A program made the translations under genes and the position numbers. A stretch of DNA of 47,776 nt, taken from Azorhizobium doebereinerae UFLA1-100 (GTDB lineage Bacteria > Pseudomonadota > Alphaproteobacteria > Rhizobiales > Xanthobacteraceae). The stretch is taken from contig NZ_AXBA01000038.1 in assembly GCF_000473085.1 (NCBI RefSeq), positions 1 through 47,776 of the forward strand, read 5' to 3'. Of this stretch, positions 33,802 through 41,115 are shown one piece after another; position 1 is the stretch's first letter, and every line of letters begins with the position of its first letter. The notes below the pieces were generated by a model. That model did no database searches. It was not told the DNA's origin and saw only the letters and a program-made list of their open reading frames with translations.

Positions 33802-35079
33802 TCAGGCCGGGAACGTGCAGGCGTTCTCCGCCGGGGTGGGGGCGATGGCGTCCAGGGCGTCGTCGGCGCCGGGGACGGCCTTGCCGAGCACCATGAGGTC
33901 CCACTGGTCCTTCACCTCGGCGACGGGCTTGGCGGTGATGGTGTACATTTCCTGGATCAGCTGGTGGTCCCAGGCGCGGTAATAGCCCTGGCGCTCCTTC
34001 AGGATGTCGAGCTTGGGCTCCTTCTCGAAGAAGGAGATGATCTGCGCGCTGTCCGTGCTCTTGGTCTCGGTCATGGCGCGGGCCACGCTCTTGGTGGCGA
34101 CGTAATCGCCCCAGGCCTGGTTCTCCGGCGGCTTGCCGTACTTCTTCACGAAGGCGGCGACGAACGCCTTGGAGGCCGGCGCGCTCACGTCATGGTGCCA
34201 GATGCAGGGCCACACGCCGCCGAAATTGCCCTTGCCCGCGCCCCAGGCCACGGCGGTGTCGAAGCCGAAGCCGCCATAGGGGAAGGGCAGGCCGAACTCG
34301 GCATATTGCTTGATGAAATTGGTGATCTGGTTGCCGGCCAGATTGGAGATCACCACGTCCGGCTTCACCTGCCGGATCTTCAGCATGTAGGCGGAGAAGT
34401 CGGAGGCGTCGGTGGGCACCAGTTCGTCGGCGATCACCTGCCCGCCATTGGCGTTGATATAGAGCTTGGCGACGCGGGAGAGGTCGTGGCCGAAGGCATA
34501 GTCGGCGGTGAGGAAGAACAGCTTCTTGCCCTTCACCAGCCCGTCGCGGAGCATGGCCGCGCCCACCGCCTTCACATATTGCGTGTTGGCGCCCTCCACA
34601 TGGAACATGTAGCGGTTGCAGTCCTTGCCGCGCAGCGCGTCGGAATTGCCGCCGGTGTTGACGAACACGATCTTGTTGCGCGCCGCCACCTGCGAGATGG
34701 CCAGGCACGAGGCGGACGAGATCTCGCCGATGATCACCGCCGCCTTGTCGCGCTCGATATAGCGCTCCGCCTTGGCCGAGGCGGTGGCGGGGTTGACGCT
34801 GTCCTCCATGATCAGGTTGACCTTGCGGCCGTTCACGCCGCCGGCGGCGTTGATCTCCTCCACGGCGAGCTGCACGCCCATCTGGCCATAGGCGCCGAGC
34901 GGGCCGAGGAAGCCGGTGAGCGGGGTGAGGTGGCCGAAGGTGATGGTGTCGGCCTGCGCCCTGACGATGGCGGGCATGCCGACGCCGCCCAGCACGGCGG
35001 CGGCGCCGAGGCCCTGGAGGACACGGCGGCGAGGAAGGGGCGCGGACAGACGAGTAGCGTCGAGGGGCTTTTCGGTCAT
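33802..35079 (-). CDS. Branched-chain-type ABC transporter substrate-binding protein (type 1 periplasmic fold)
   Basis: A 425-residue periplasmic protein with a Tat-type signal (PRRRVLQGLGAAAVLGGVG, cleavage near VRAQADT). The mature part begins ITFGHLTPLTGFLGPLGAYG and carries VEEINAAGGVNGRKVNLIME and AVIIGEISSASCLAISQVAA, the LivJ/AmiC fold. SDFSAYMLKIRQVKPDVVIS is a further family landmark. It captures the ligand for the LivH/LivMGF importer downstream. It is the first gene of that run and is divergent from a GntR regulator. Tat export of such binding proteins is common in alphaproteobacteria. Ligand unknown. Confidence 0.92.
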   Translation of the reverse strand: MTEKPLDATRLSAPLPRRRVLQGLGAAAVLGGVGMPAIVRAQADTITFGHLTPLTGFLGPLGAYGQMGVQLAVEEINAAGGVNGRKVNLIMEDSVNPATASAKAERYIERDKAAVIIGEISSASCLAISQVAARNKIVFVNTGGNSDALRGKDCNRYMFHVEGANTQYVKAVGAAMLRDGLVKGKKLFFLTADYAFGHDLSRVAKLYINANGGQVIADELVPTDASDFSAYMLKIRQVKPDVVISNLAGNQITNFIKQYAEFGLPFPYGGFGFDTAVAWGAGKGNFGGVWPCIWHHDVSAPASKAFVAAFVKKYGKPPENQAWGDYVATKSVARAMTETKSTDSAQIISFFEKEPKLDILKERQGYYRAWDHQLIQEMYTITAKPVAEVKDQWDLMVLGKAVPGADDALDAIAPTPAENACTFPA

Positions 35080-35198
35080 GGCGTTTTTTCTTCCCTATGG
35101 CTCCGTTCGCGGACCGCAGGAGGTTGGCGCCATGGCGGGCGGGTCCTCCTTGCGTCGTGCGACGGAATGGTTGCCGATTGGCTCGGCAATCTGTTATC

Positions 35199-35208
35199 TG
35201 TGATCACA
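35199..35208. promoter_or_regulatory. Perfect 10-bp palindrome, candidate GntR operator
   Basis: TGTGATCACA is self-complementary and lies 17 bp upstream of the gntR start within the divergent region 35080-35225. Flanking bases add little further symmetry. FCD-type GntR regulators bind short palindromes that overlap their own promoter, so this is the best operator candidate here. A weak plus-strand promoter TTGCCG (35171-35176) with TTATCT (35194-35199) would place it at the -10/+1 junction. Confidence 0.4.
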
Positions 35209-35225
35209 CTTAGCAGACGACGGTG

Positions 35226-35960
35226 ATGAAACACAAGCCTCTCCCCGCAGACCCCGCCCCGGCGGTTGACGACACGCTCGGCGAGCGCATGGGCCGGATC
35301 GTCCGCCTGACGCTGGCCGACACGGTCTATCGCGACCTCAAGGACCTGCTGCTCTCCGGCCGCGCCGCGCCGGGCGAGCGCTTCACCCTGCGTGGCCTCG
35401 CCGCCGCCATCGGCACCAGCGCCATGCCGGTGCGCGAGGCGGTCTCGCGCCTGGCGGCGGAGAATGCGCTGGAGGTGCTGCCTAACCGGGCGGTGCGGGT
35501 GCCGCTGATGCCGCGGGCGCGGTTCGAGGAACTGCGGCTCATCCGCTCCAGCCTGGAGGGGCTGGCGGCGGAGACCGCGGCGGTCCACGCCAGCGCGGAG
35601 GACCTGGAGGAGATCCTGCGCTGCGAGCGCCTGTTCGCCGCCGAGCGCGAGAAGAAGAAGCCGGACGGCGCCGCCGCCATGCGCTTCAACAAGGATCTGC
35701 ACTTCGCGCTCTATCGCGCGGCGGGCATGCCCACCCTGTTCGCCATGATCGAGAGCCTGTGGCTGCAGATCGGCCCGGTGCTTAACCTCGATTTCCAGGC
35801 CGGCCCGGAGCGCCTGCGGGCGGGCGAGGCGCATATCCACCACGCCGCCCTGGTCGCGGCCCTGCGCGCCCGCGATGGCGCGGCGGCGCGCCAGGCGCTC
35901 CTCGCCGACATCTGGAGCGCGGGCGATTTCATCCTGTCGCGCGGCATCCTGCCGGACTGA
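35226..35960 (+). CDS. GntR-family transcriptional regulator, FCD (FadR/VanR) type
   Basis: A 244-residue regulator. The N-terminal winged helix has LADTVYRDLKDLLLSGRAAP, then TLRGLAAAIGTSAMPVREAV and RLAAENALEVLPNRAVRVP (residues about 30-95). The FCD ligand domain follows, with metal-site-type residues in RFNKDLHFALYRAAG and a His in EAHIHHAALVAALRARD. ATG 35226 was preferred to the adjacent in-frame GTG 35223. It is divergent from the binding-protein gene and 54 bp upstream of an SDR gene, so it probably represses both arms until the catabolic substrate or an intermediate binds. Confidence 0.92.
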   Translation: MKHKPLPADPAPAVDDTLGERMGRIVRLTLADTVYRDLKDLLLSGRAAPGERFTLRGLAAAIGTSAMPVREAVSRLAAENALEVLPNRAVRVPLMPRARFEELRLIRSSLEGLAAETAAVHASAEDLEEILRCERLFAAEREKKKPDGAAAMRFNKDLHFALYRAAGMPTLFAMIESLWLQIGPVLNLDFQAGPERLRAGEAHIHHAALVAALRARDGAAARQALLADIWSAGDFILSRGILPD

Positions 35961-36014
35961 ACCGGTCGCCGCGCACCCGAACGAGAAAACGGCACAAGCC
36001 GAGGGAGTGACGCC

Positions 36015-36791
36015 ATGGATCTGGGAATTGCCGGCCTGCGCACCATCGTGACGGCGGGGGCGGGGGGCATCGGCCTTGAGATCGCCAGCGCGTTCGCCCG
36101 CGCGGGCGCGCGGGTGGAAGTGTGCGACGTGGACGAAGGGGCGCTGGCCGCCCTGCCGCAGAGCGATCCGGCCATCGCCGGCTCGCTGTGCGACGTGTCC
36201 GACCGGGCCTCGGTGCAGCGTTTCATGGACGGCGCGCTGTCGCGGCTCGGCGGGCTTGATGTGCTGGTGAACAATGCCGGCATCGCCGGCCCCACCGGCC
36301 GGGTGGACCAGATCGACCCCGAGGACTGGGACCGCACGCTGGCGGTGGACATCACCGGCCATTTCAACGTCACCCGGCTGGCGGTGCCGGCGCTGAAGGC
36401 GAGCGCCAACCCGTCCATCATCGGCATTTCCTCCGCCGCCGGCCGGTTCGGCTTTCCGCTGCGCTCGCCCTATGCCGCCGCCAAATGGGGCGTCATCGGC
36501 TTCATCAAGTCGCTGGCCATGGAGCTGGGCGAGTTCGGCATCCGCGCCAATGCCATCCTGCCCGGCTCGGTGGATGGGCCGCGCATCCGCTCGGTGTTCG
36601 AGAACAAGGCGCGCGAGCGCAACCTCTCCATGGCCGAGGTGCAGGCGATGGCGCTCTCCGCCACCTCGCTGAAATGCCTCATCCCGCCGCGCCACCTGGC
36701 GCACCTGGCGGTGTTCCTGGCCTCGCCCGTGGCGGGCACCATCTCCGGCCAGGCCATCGCCGTGGACGGCGACCTGCAGATGCTGGTGTAG
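36015..36791 (+). CDS. Short-chain dehydrogenase/reductase
   Basis: A 258-residue classical SDR. The cofactor motif is altered to TAGAGGIGLEIA (usual TGxxxGIG). NNAGIAGPTG, the catalytic Ser region GISSAAGRFGFPL and Y-A-A-A-K of the active site (PYAAAKWGVIGFIKSLAMEL) are present. The C terminus DGDLQMLV is normal. The first Asp-type specificity position (VCDVDE) favours NAD(H). It is co-directional with gntR, starts after GAGGGA, and probably oxidises a hydroxyl group on the compound imported by the neighbouring ABC system. Its stop is only 13 bp from the convergent formyltransferase stop. Confidence 0.92.
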   Translation: MDLGIAGLRTIVTAGAGGIGLEIASAFARAGARVEVCDVDEGALAALPQSDPAIAGSLCDVSDRASVQRFMDGALSRLGGLDVLVNNAGIAGPTGRVDQIDPEDWDRTLAVDITGHFNVTRLAVPALKASANPSIIGISSAAGRFGFPLRSPYAAAKWGVIGFIKSLAMELGEFGIRANAILPGSVDGPRIRSVFENKARERNLSMAEVQAMALSATSLKCLIPPRHLAHLAVFLASPVAGTISGQAIAVDGDLQMLV

Positions 36792-36804
36792 GCCGGGCGG
36801 GCCG

Positions 36805-37575
36805 TCACTCCGCCGCTTCGGGCAGGCGGGTCAGGCCGAGCCGGCGGCGGGCCCAGAGGTGGAGGTCGTGCCAGGGATGGCGGTCGCGGGTGCGGAAGGT
36901 GCGCCCGGTGCCCGCCTGCGGCCGGCGCGGCAGCGGCCGGCCCTGTTCCAGCCGGGCGAGATGTTCGGCCAGCCGGTCGATGGCCATCTTCTCGGCCCGG
37001 CAATAGAGGCGCTCGGCATTATCGTCCGCATGGAGGGGCGGCACCACCAGTTCGATGATGTCGCCGGTGTCGATGCCCGCGTCGACGAAATGGATGGTCG
37101 AGCCGATGCGGTCGAAGCGTTCCTCATAGAGGGCGAAGAAGAAGCAGTGGTTGCCGCGATAGAACGGCAGGTAGCCGCCGTGGATGTTGATGGCGCAACG
37201 GCCGGCCTCCAGCACCGGCGGCTTCAGGATGCTGGTGCCCATCACCACCGTGACGTCGGGCCGGCTGGCGCGCAGCAGGTCCGCCACCGCCGGGGCGTTG
37301 GCCGTCTCCGTCTCCAGCCACACCGCACCCGGCACGGGGCGCGGGCCGCCGCCGCCGAAATAGGCGCGGCGGTAGCGGTTGAGCCCGGTCAGGTCGCGCC
37401 GCAGCCGGTGATAGCGCGCCCACAGCCAGTCGCGATAGCGGCCGCGCCGGCGCAGGCGCCGGGTCTGGGCGTCGCCCGGCTCCACCACCACGGCGGCGAT
37501 GTCGAAGCGCTCGGCCAGCCGCGCCACCAGATAGCCGTGGTGGGCGTCGTCGGAGCAGAGGATGGCGATCCTCAT
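36805..37575 (-). CDS. Formyltransferase-family protein in the NRPS operon
   Basis: A 256-residue protein with the formyltransferase catalytic triad layout: Asn and His in AINIHGGYLPFYRGN and Asp in HFVDAGIDTGDIIEL. PDVTVVMGTSILKPPVLEAG precedes it. The N terminus MRIAILCSDDAHHGYLVARL resembles GART/Fmt Rossmann starts. It is shorter than tRNA formyltransferases and lacks their C-terminal domain, so it probably transfers formyl from N10-formyl-THF to a small amine. The ATGA overlap with the lyase gene makes it the last gene of the NRPS operon. It could formylate a diamino acid or the peptide N terminus; no N-hydroxylase is in the window, so a hydroxamate product is not supported. Confidence 0.85.
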   Translation of the reverse strand: MRIAILCSDDAHHGYLVARLAERFDIAAVVVEPGDAQTRRLRRRGRYRDWLWARYHRLRRDLTGLNRYRRAYFGGGGPRPVPGAVWLETETANAPAVADLLRASRPDVTVVMGTSILKPPVLEAGRCAINIHGGYLPFYRGNHCFFFALYEERFDRIGSTIHFVDAGIDTGDIIELVVPPLHADDNAERLYCRAEKMAIDRLAEHLARLEQGRPLPRRPQAGTGRTFRTRDRHPWHDLHLWARRRLGLTRLPEAAE

Positions 37576-39056
37576 CGCCGGGCCTCGCCAATGGCATGGT
37601 CGGCGGCGTCCAGTTCCTGCGCCGCGTGGCGCCAGCGGCGGTCGATCTCCTGTCCGCGCCCGACCAGGGTCCGCCAGCCCGCCTGCTCGGCCGCGATCGC
37701 CGCCCGGACGCTGGTAGCGGCGGGCCCGCCGCCGAAGCGCGTCGCCGCCACCACGGCGTCGAGCGAGACGGCATCCGCATCGCTTTCCAGGCGGTCGGCG
37801 AAGCTCTCCGTCACGGTCTCGTGCAGCCTCTCGCGGCCGCCGGCGGCCAGCGCTTCGGCAATGGCGGCGCCCACCTGGTGATGAGCCTCGCGGAACGGCA
37901 CGCCGGCCCGCGCCAGCTGGTTGGCGAGTTCGGTGGCGGCGGTGAAGCCGGCGGTGGCGCTGCGGCGCATGGCGGCGGGCGCGGGCCGCGCGAAGGCGAT
38001 CACCAGCCGGGACAGCGTCACCGCATCGGTGATCGCCCGCAGTGCCTCCCAGATCACGCCGACCCCCTCGGTATTGGCGGCGATGGTGTTGGAGAACGGC
38101 TTGGCGTGGCTGGCGGCGGCGGCCGTCACGAAGGCGCCCAGCGGCTTCGCGGCGAGGCCCTGCACATGCTCCAGCAGGAAGGGATTGCGCTTCTGCGGCA
38201 TCATCGAGCTGGAACCGACCAGGCCGTCCGGCAGCCGCAGGAAGCCGAATTCCGGGGTGGACCAGACGAGCAAGTCGGTCGCCATGCGGCTCAGCGTGAC
38301 GCCGAGGATGCCGGCAGCCGAGAGCAGGCGCAGCGCGCAGTCCCGGCTGGCCACGGCGTCGATGGAATGGCCGACCGGATCGGTGAAGCCGAGCAGGCGG
38401 GCGGTGAGGCGCGGGTCGATGGGAAAGCTGGTGCCGCCCACCGCCCCGGCGCCGAGCGGGCAGTGGTCGAGGTCCGGCAGCACGCCGTCGAGCAGCGCGC
38501 GGGCATCGCGCCCGACGGCGCAGGCGATGCCCGCCAGCCAATGGCCGAAGGTGACGGGCAGGGCGGGCTGGAAATGGGTATAGGCCGGCATCACCACGTC
38601 GAGGTGCCGGCGGGCGCGGGACAGCAGCACCGCCTCCAGGCGCAGCAGCTCGCGCAGCAGCCGGCGGGCAGGCACCCGCAGCTTGAGGCGGAACAGCGTC
38701 GCGCCGAGGTCGTTGCGCGAGCGCCCGGTGTGGAGCGCGCCGCCGGTCTCCCCGCCCAGCCGCTCGATGAGCAGGGACTCATAGAGCAGGTACAATCCGC
38801 GCGGCGCCGGCCGGCCGCGCAGGGAGGCGAAATTCTCCACCCGCAGCGCCGCGATCAGCGCCAACAGCGGCGCGGCCCGTTCCGGCGGCAGGAGGCCCCG
38901 GCGGCACAGCATCACCACATGGGCGCGGTCGATCTCAGTCATCAGCCACAGGTCGCTGTCGATGGCGGCATCCGCCGTGTCGCCGAACACGATGTGCCGG
39001 GCGCCGGGGCAGAGGCCGTGGGCGATGCGGCCGGTGTTCTCCAGGGCGCGGGTCAC
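37572..39056 (-). CDS. Argininosuccinate-lyase homologue (fumarase/aspartase superfamily)
   Basis: A 494-residue enzyme, slightly longer than ArgH (about 460). All three superfamily signatures are present: GGALHTGRSRNDLGATLFRL (ArgH C1), MPAYTHFQPALPVTFGHWL (C2, with the His-Thr-containing loop), and the mobile-loop signature VGSSSMMPQKRNPFLLEHV. Such enzymes eliminate fumarate from an N-succinyl compound. In this operon it could release fumarate from an aspartate adduct to leave a new amino group. The GTG start overlaps the ATP-grasp stop by 4 bp and its stop overlaps the next ATG. Location and sequence deviations argue against it being the housekeeping argH. Confidence 0.9.
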   Translation of the reverse strand: MTRALENTGRIAHGLCPGARHIVFGDTADAAIDSDLWLMTEIDRAHVVMLCRRGLLPPERAAPLLALIAALRVENFASLRGRPAPRGLYLLYESLLIERLGGETGGALHTGRSRNDLGATLFRLKLRVPARRLLRELLRLEAVLLSRARRHLDVVMPAYTHFQPALPVTFGHWLAGIACAVGRDARALLDGVLPDLDHCPLGAGAVGGTSFPIDPRLTARLLGFTDPVGHSIDAVASRDCALRLLSAAGILGVTLSRMATDLLVWSTPEFGFLRLPDGLVGSSSMMPQKRNPFLLEHVQGLAAKPLGAFVTAAAASHAKPFSNTIAANTEGVGVIWEALRAITDAVTLSRLVIAFARPAPAAMRRSATAGFTAATELANQLARAGVPFREAHHQVGAAIAEALAAGGRERLHETVTESFADRLESDADAVSLDAVVAATRFGGGPAATSVRAAIAAEQAGWRTLVGRGQEIDRRWRHAAQELDAADHAIGEARR

Positions 39057-40267
39057 CGGGCGTCCCCGGCGATGGTCAGGTCCAGCGCGGCCCGGCCCCG
39101 CTCGGCGGCGGCCGCCGCCATGTCCTCGCTGTCGCCGCAGGCGATGACGTGACCGGCGCGGTCGCGGAAATCGCCGGACAGGGTGATGGCCTCGCCCACG
39201 CGGCGGTAAAGGGCGACATCGCACACCCCGGCCACGCTCCGTGCTGCCTCCATGCCGGTGATGTCCGCCAGCCGCCCGGCGACGCGGGGCAGGACGAAGC
39301 GGATGGCGGCATGGCGCTGAAAGCTGGGCGCGAGGTTCGCCGGCCGGCCGGTGGCGAGGCGGATGGCGGCGTCGATCAGATCGATGCCGGTGGCGAGCCG
39401 CACCAACTCGGGAATGAAGCCGCCGGCGAGGCGCGGATTGACCTCGATGACGACCGGCCCGGCCGGCGTCAGGCGCAGCTCGATATGGACGGCGCCCCAG
39501 CGCAGATCGAGCGCCGCCAGCGTCCGCACCGCCGCCACCGCGATCCGCCGCGCGTCCTCGGGCGCCAAGGCGGCGGGAAAGTCGTGGCCGGTCTCCACGA
39601 ACAGCGGCGGGGGCGAGACGTGCTTGCGGGTGATCCCGACCACGGCGCCGGCCAGGGTCTCGACGGAGAATTCCGGCGCGTCGACGAAGCGCTCCACCAG
39701 CACCTGCGCGCCGGTGGCGCCGGCCGGGGCGGCGTCGAACAGGGTGCGTGCATGGGCCGCCACCTGGCCTATATCCCGGCACAGGCGCACGCCGACGCTG
39801 CCGCTGCCGGCCACCGGCTTCACCACCACCGGCCATCCCAGCGCCTCCGCGGCGGCCACCGCCTCGGCAACGTCCGACGCGGGCGCGAAGCGCGGCTGGC
39901 CGATGCCGGCCTCGGCCAGCCGGCGGCGCTGCGACAGCTTGTTCCGGCAGCGCGCGATGGCCTCCGCCGGCGGGGCGGGCAAGCCCAGCTCGCGGGCGAT
40001 GGCGGCGGCGGTGCCCACCCAATATTCCGACGACGAGGTGACGCCGGCCACGGCGCGCTCCGAGGCCAGGGACCGGCACAGCGCCGGCAGGCCCGCCCCG
40101 TCATCGGCGGCCATACGCACATGCTCGACGCCGTCTTCCGCCAGATAGGGATAGCGGCTCGCGTCGGCGCAGATCATCAGCGGGTGGAGGCCGTGCGCCC
40201 GCGCCATGCGGGCGAACAGCCGGCCGGTGCCGCTGGTATTGCTCTCGATGAACAGCAGGGTCTGCAT
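39053..40267 (-). CDS. ATP-grasp ligase
   Basis: A 404-residue protein with the ATP-grasp architecture: N-terminal Rossmann-like domain (LLFIESNTSGTGRLFARMAR), a central domain starting [20 protein letters not shown], the ATP-binding VVVKPVAGSGSVGVRL, the hinge QVLVERFVDAPEFSVETL and the Mg-binding EVNPRLAGGFIPELVRLATG. It joins a carboxylate, via acyl phosphate, to an amine or thiol. Related free-standing enzymes ligate amino acids or make peptide bonds in natural-product clusters. It lies 2 bp after the cysteine-synthase-fold gene and overlaps the lyase gene, suggesting joint action, for example aspartate attachment followed by fumarate release. Substrates unknown. Confidence 0.9.
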   Translation of the reverse strand: MQTLLFIESNTSGTGRLFARMARAHGLHPLMICADASRYPYLAEDGVEHVRMAADDGAGLPALCRSLASERAVAGVTSSSEYWVGTAAAIARELGLPAPPAEAIARCRNKLSQRRRLAEAGIGQPRFAPASDVAEAVAAAEALGWPVVVKPVAGSGSVGVRLCRDIGQVAAHARTLFDAAPAGATGAQVLVERFVDAPEFSVETLAGAVVGITRKHVSPPPLFVETGHDFPAALAPEDARRIAVAAVRTLAALDLRWGAVHIELRLTPAGPVVIEVNPRLAGGFIPELVRLATGIDLIDAAIRLATGRPANLAPSFQRHAAIRFVLPRVAGRLADITGMEAARSVAGVCDVALYRRVGEAITLSGDFRDRAGHVIACGDSEDMAAAAAERGRAALDLTIAGDAR

Positions 40268-40269
40268 GG

Positions 40270-41115
40270 TCAGGCCCCACCCGAAAGCTGCGGCACGTCA
40301 AATTGCCCCACCGGCCGGAAGCCGCTGGTCGGCAGAGGGAAGGCCGCCGGTTCGGGACAGCGGACCGGCAGCCAGGGCCGGTCCACCAGCAGCAGCATGA
40401 TCCGCGCCTGCGGGTGCCGGCGGGCATGGCGGTCGGCCACCGCATAGCCGGCGGCGCTGCCGGCGCCGGGCGCGAGCCCCTTGTCGATCAGCAGCTTCCA
40501 GCCGGCGGCGGCGGCCTCGTCCGGGTCGCAGCAGTGGATTTCGTCGCACGGCTCCGGCGCGGCTGGAGGAGGCCCGCCGCCGCGCACGTCCACGCCGATG
40601 ACGCGCAAGGCGGGATTGACGTAGCGCAGGAAGCGGCCGAGCCCGGACAGGGCATAGGCCGCCTCCAGCGGGCCGATCAGGCAGTCGATATGGCCGACGC
40701 CCTCGGACATGATCTCGGCCGCTTCGGCGAAGGCCAGCCCTTCGCCCAGCCGCCGGGCCAGCGCGCCGGGCGTGGCGCCGGGCGTGGCGCCGGCCGCCGC
40801 CGGCTGGACAGAGGCGCCGAGATAGGCCAGCCGGCGTTCCGTCAGCGGATCGTAGCCCCGGGCCGAGACGGCGATGAAGCCGTGGCCGCGCGCGCGGCAG
40901 GCCAGCGCCAGCGCCAGCGCCATCTGCGCGTCGGTGGTCTCCACCGTGAGGGTCAGCGCCTCGCCCTCCGCCTCGGCGGCGCGCACCAGGTCGATCGCCG
41001 GCAGCATCTGCAGCAGGCTGCCGAACAACGCGGCATACAGCTCGCCGTGCAGGTGCAGGATTCGCGGCTGGGCGAGCGCCGCATGGACCGAGGGGAGAGG
41101 ATCGCGGATGCTCAC
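40270..41115 (-). CDS. Cysteine-synthase-fold protein lacking PLP-binding residues (probable pseudoenzyme)
   Basis: A 281-residue protein that aligns along its length with CysK-type fold-II PLP enzymes: MLPAIDLVRAAEAEGEALTL, ALACRARGHGFIAVSARGYD, TERRLAYLGASV, YVNPALRVIGVDVRGGG and a C-terminal LLLVDRP strand. The key sites are changed, however. The position of the Schiff-base Lys is Gln (SLLQML), the TSGNTG loop reads TTDAQM, and the Gly-rich phosphate loop is gone (CLIGPLEAAYALSG). By eye it cannot hold PLP in the standard way. The GTG start overlaps the kinase stop by 4 bp. It may be a regulatory or scaffold partner of an active paralogue outside the window, or may have acquired a new activity. 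Confidence 0.75.
   Translation of the reverse strand: MSIRDPLPSVHAALAQPRILHLHGELYAALFGSLLQMLPAIDLVRAAEAEGEALTLTVETTDAQMALALALACRARGHGFIAVSARGYDPLTERRLAYLGASVQPAAAGATPGATPGALARRLGEGLAFAEAAEIMSEGVGHIDCLIGPLEAAYALSGLGRFLRYVNPALRVIGVDVRGGGPPPAAPEPCDEIHCCDPDEAAAAGWKLLIDKGLAPGAGSAAGYAVADRHARRHPQARIMLLLVDRPWLPVRCPEPAAFPLPTSGFRPVGQFDVPQLSGGA

Noticed and set aside
37572-39056. Housekeeping argH
   Set aside because: No argG or other arginine gene is near, the active-site signatures deviate from ArgH, and the gene is coupled to an NRPS operon.
37572-40079. A single 835-residue ATP-grasp/lyase fusion in one frame
   Set aside because: Only the lyase part of that frame is meaningful; the ATP-grasp protein is in a different frame and the two overlap by GTGA, so they are two proteins.
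40270-41115. Calling this gene an active cysteine synthase
   Set aside because: Fold similarity is clear, but the PLP lysine and both phosphate/substrate loops are missing, so catalytic annotation would mislead.
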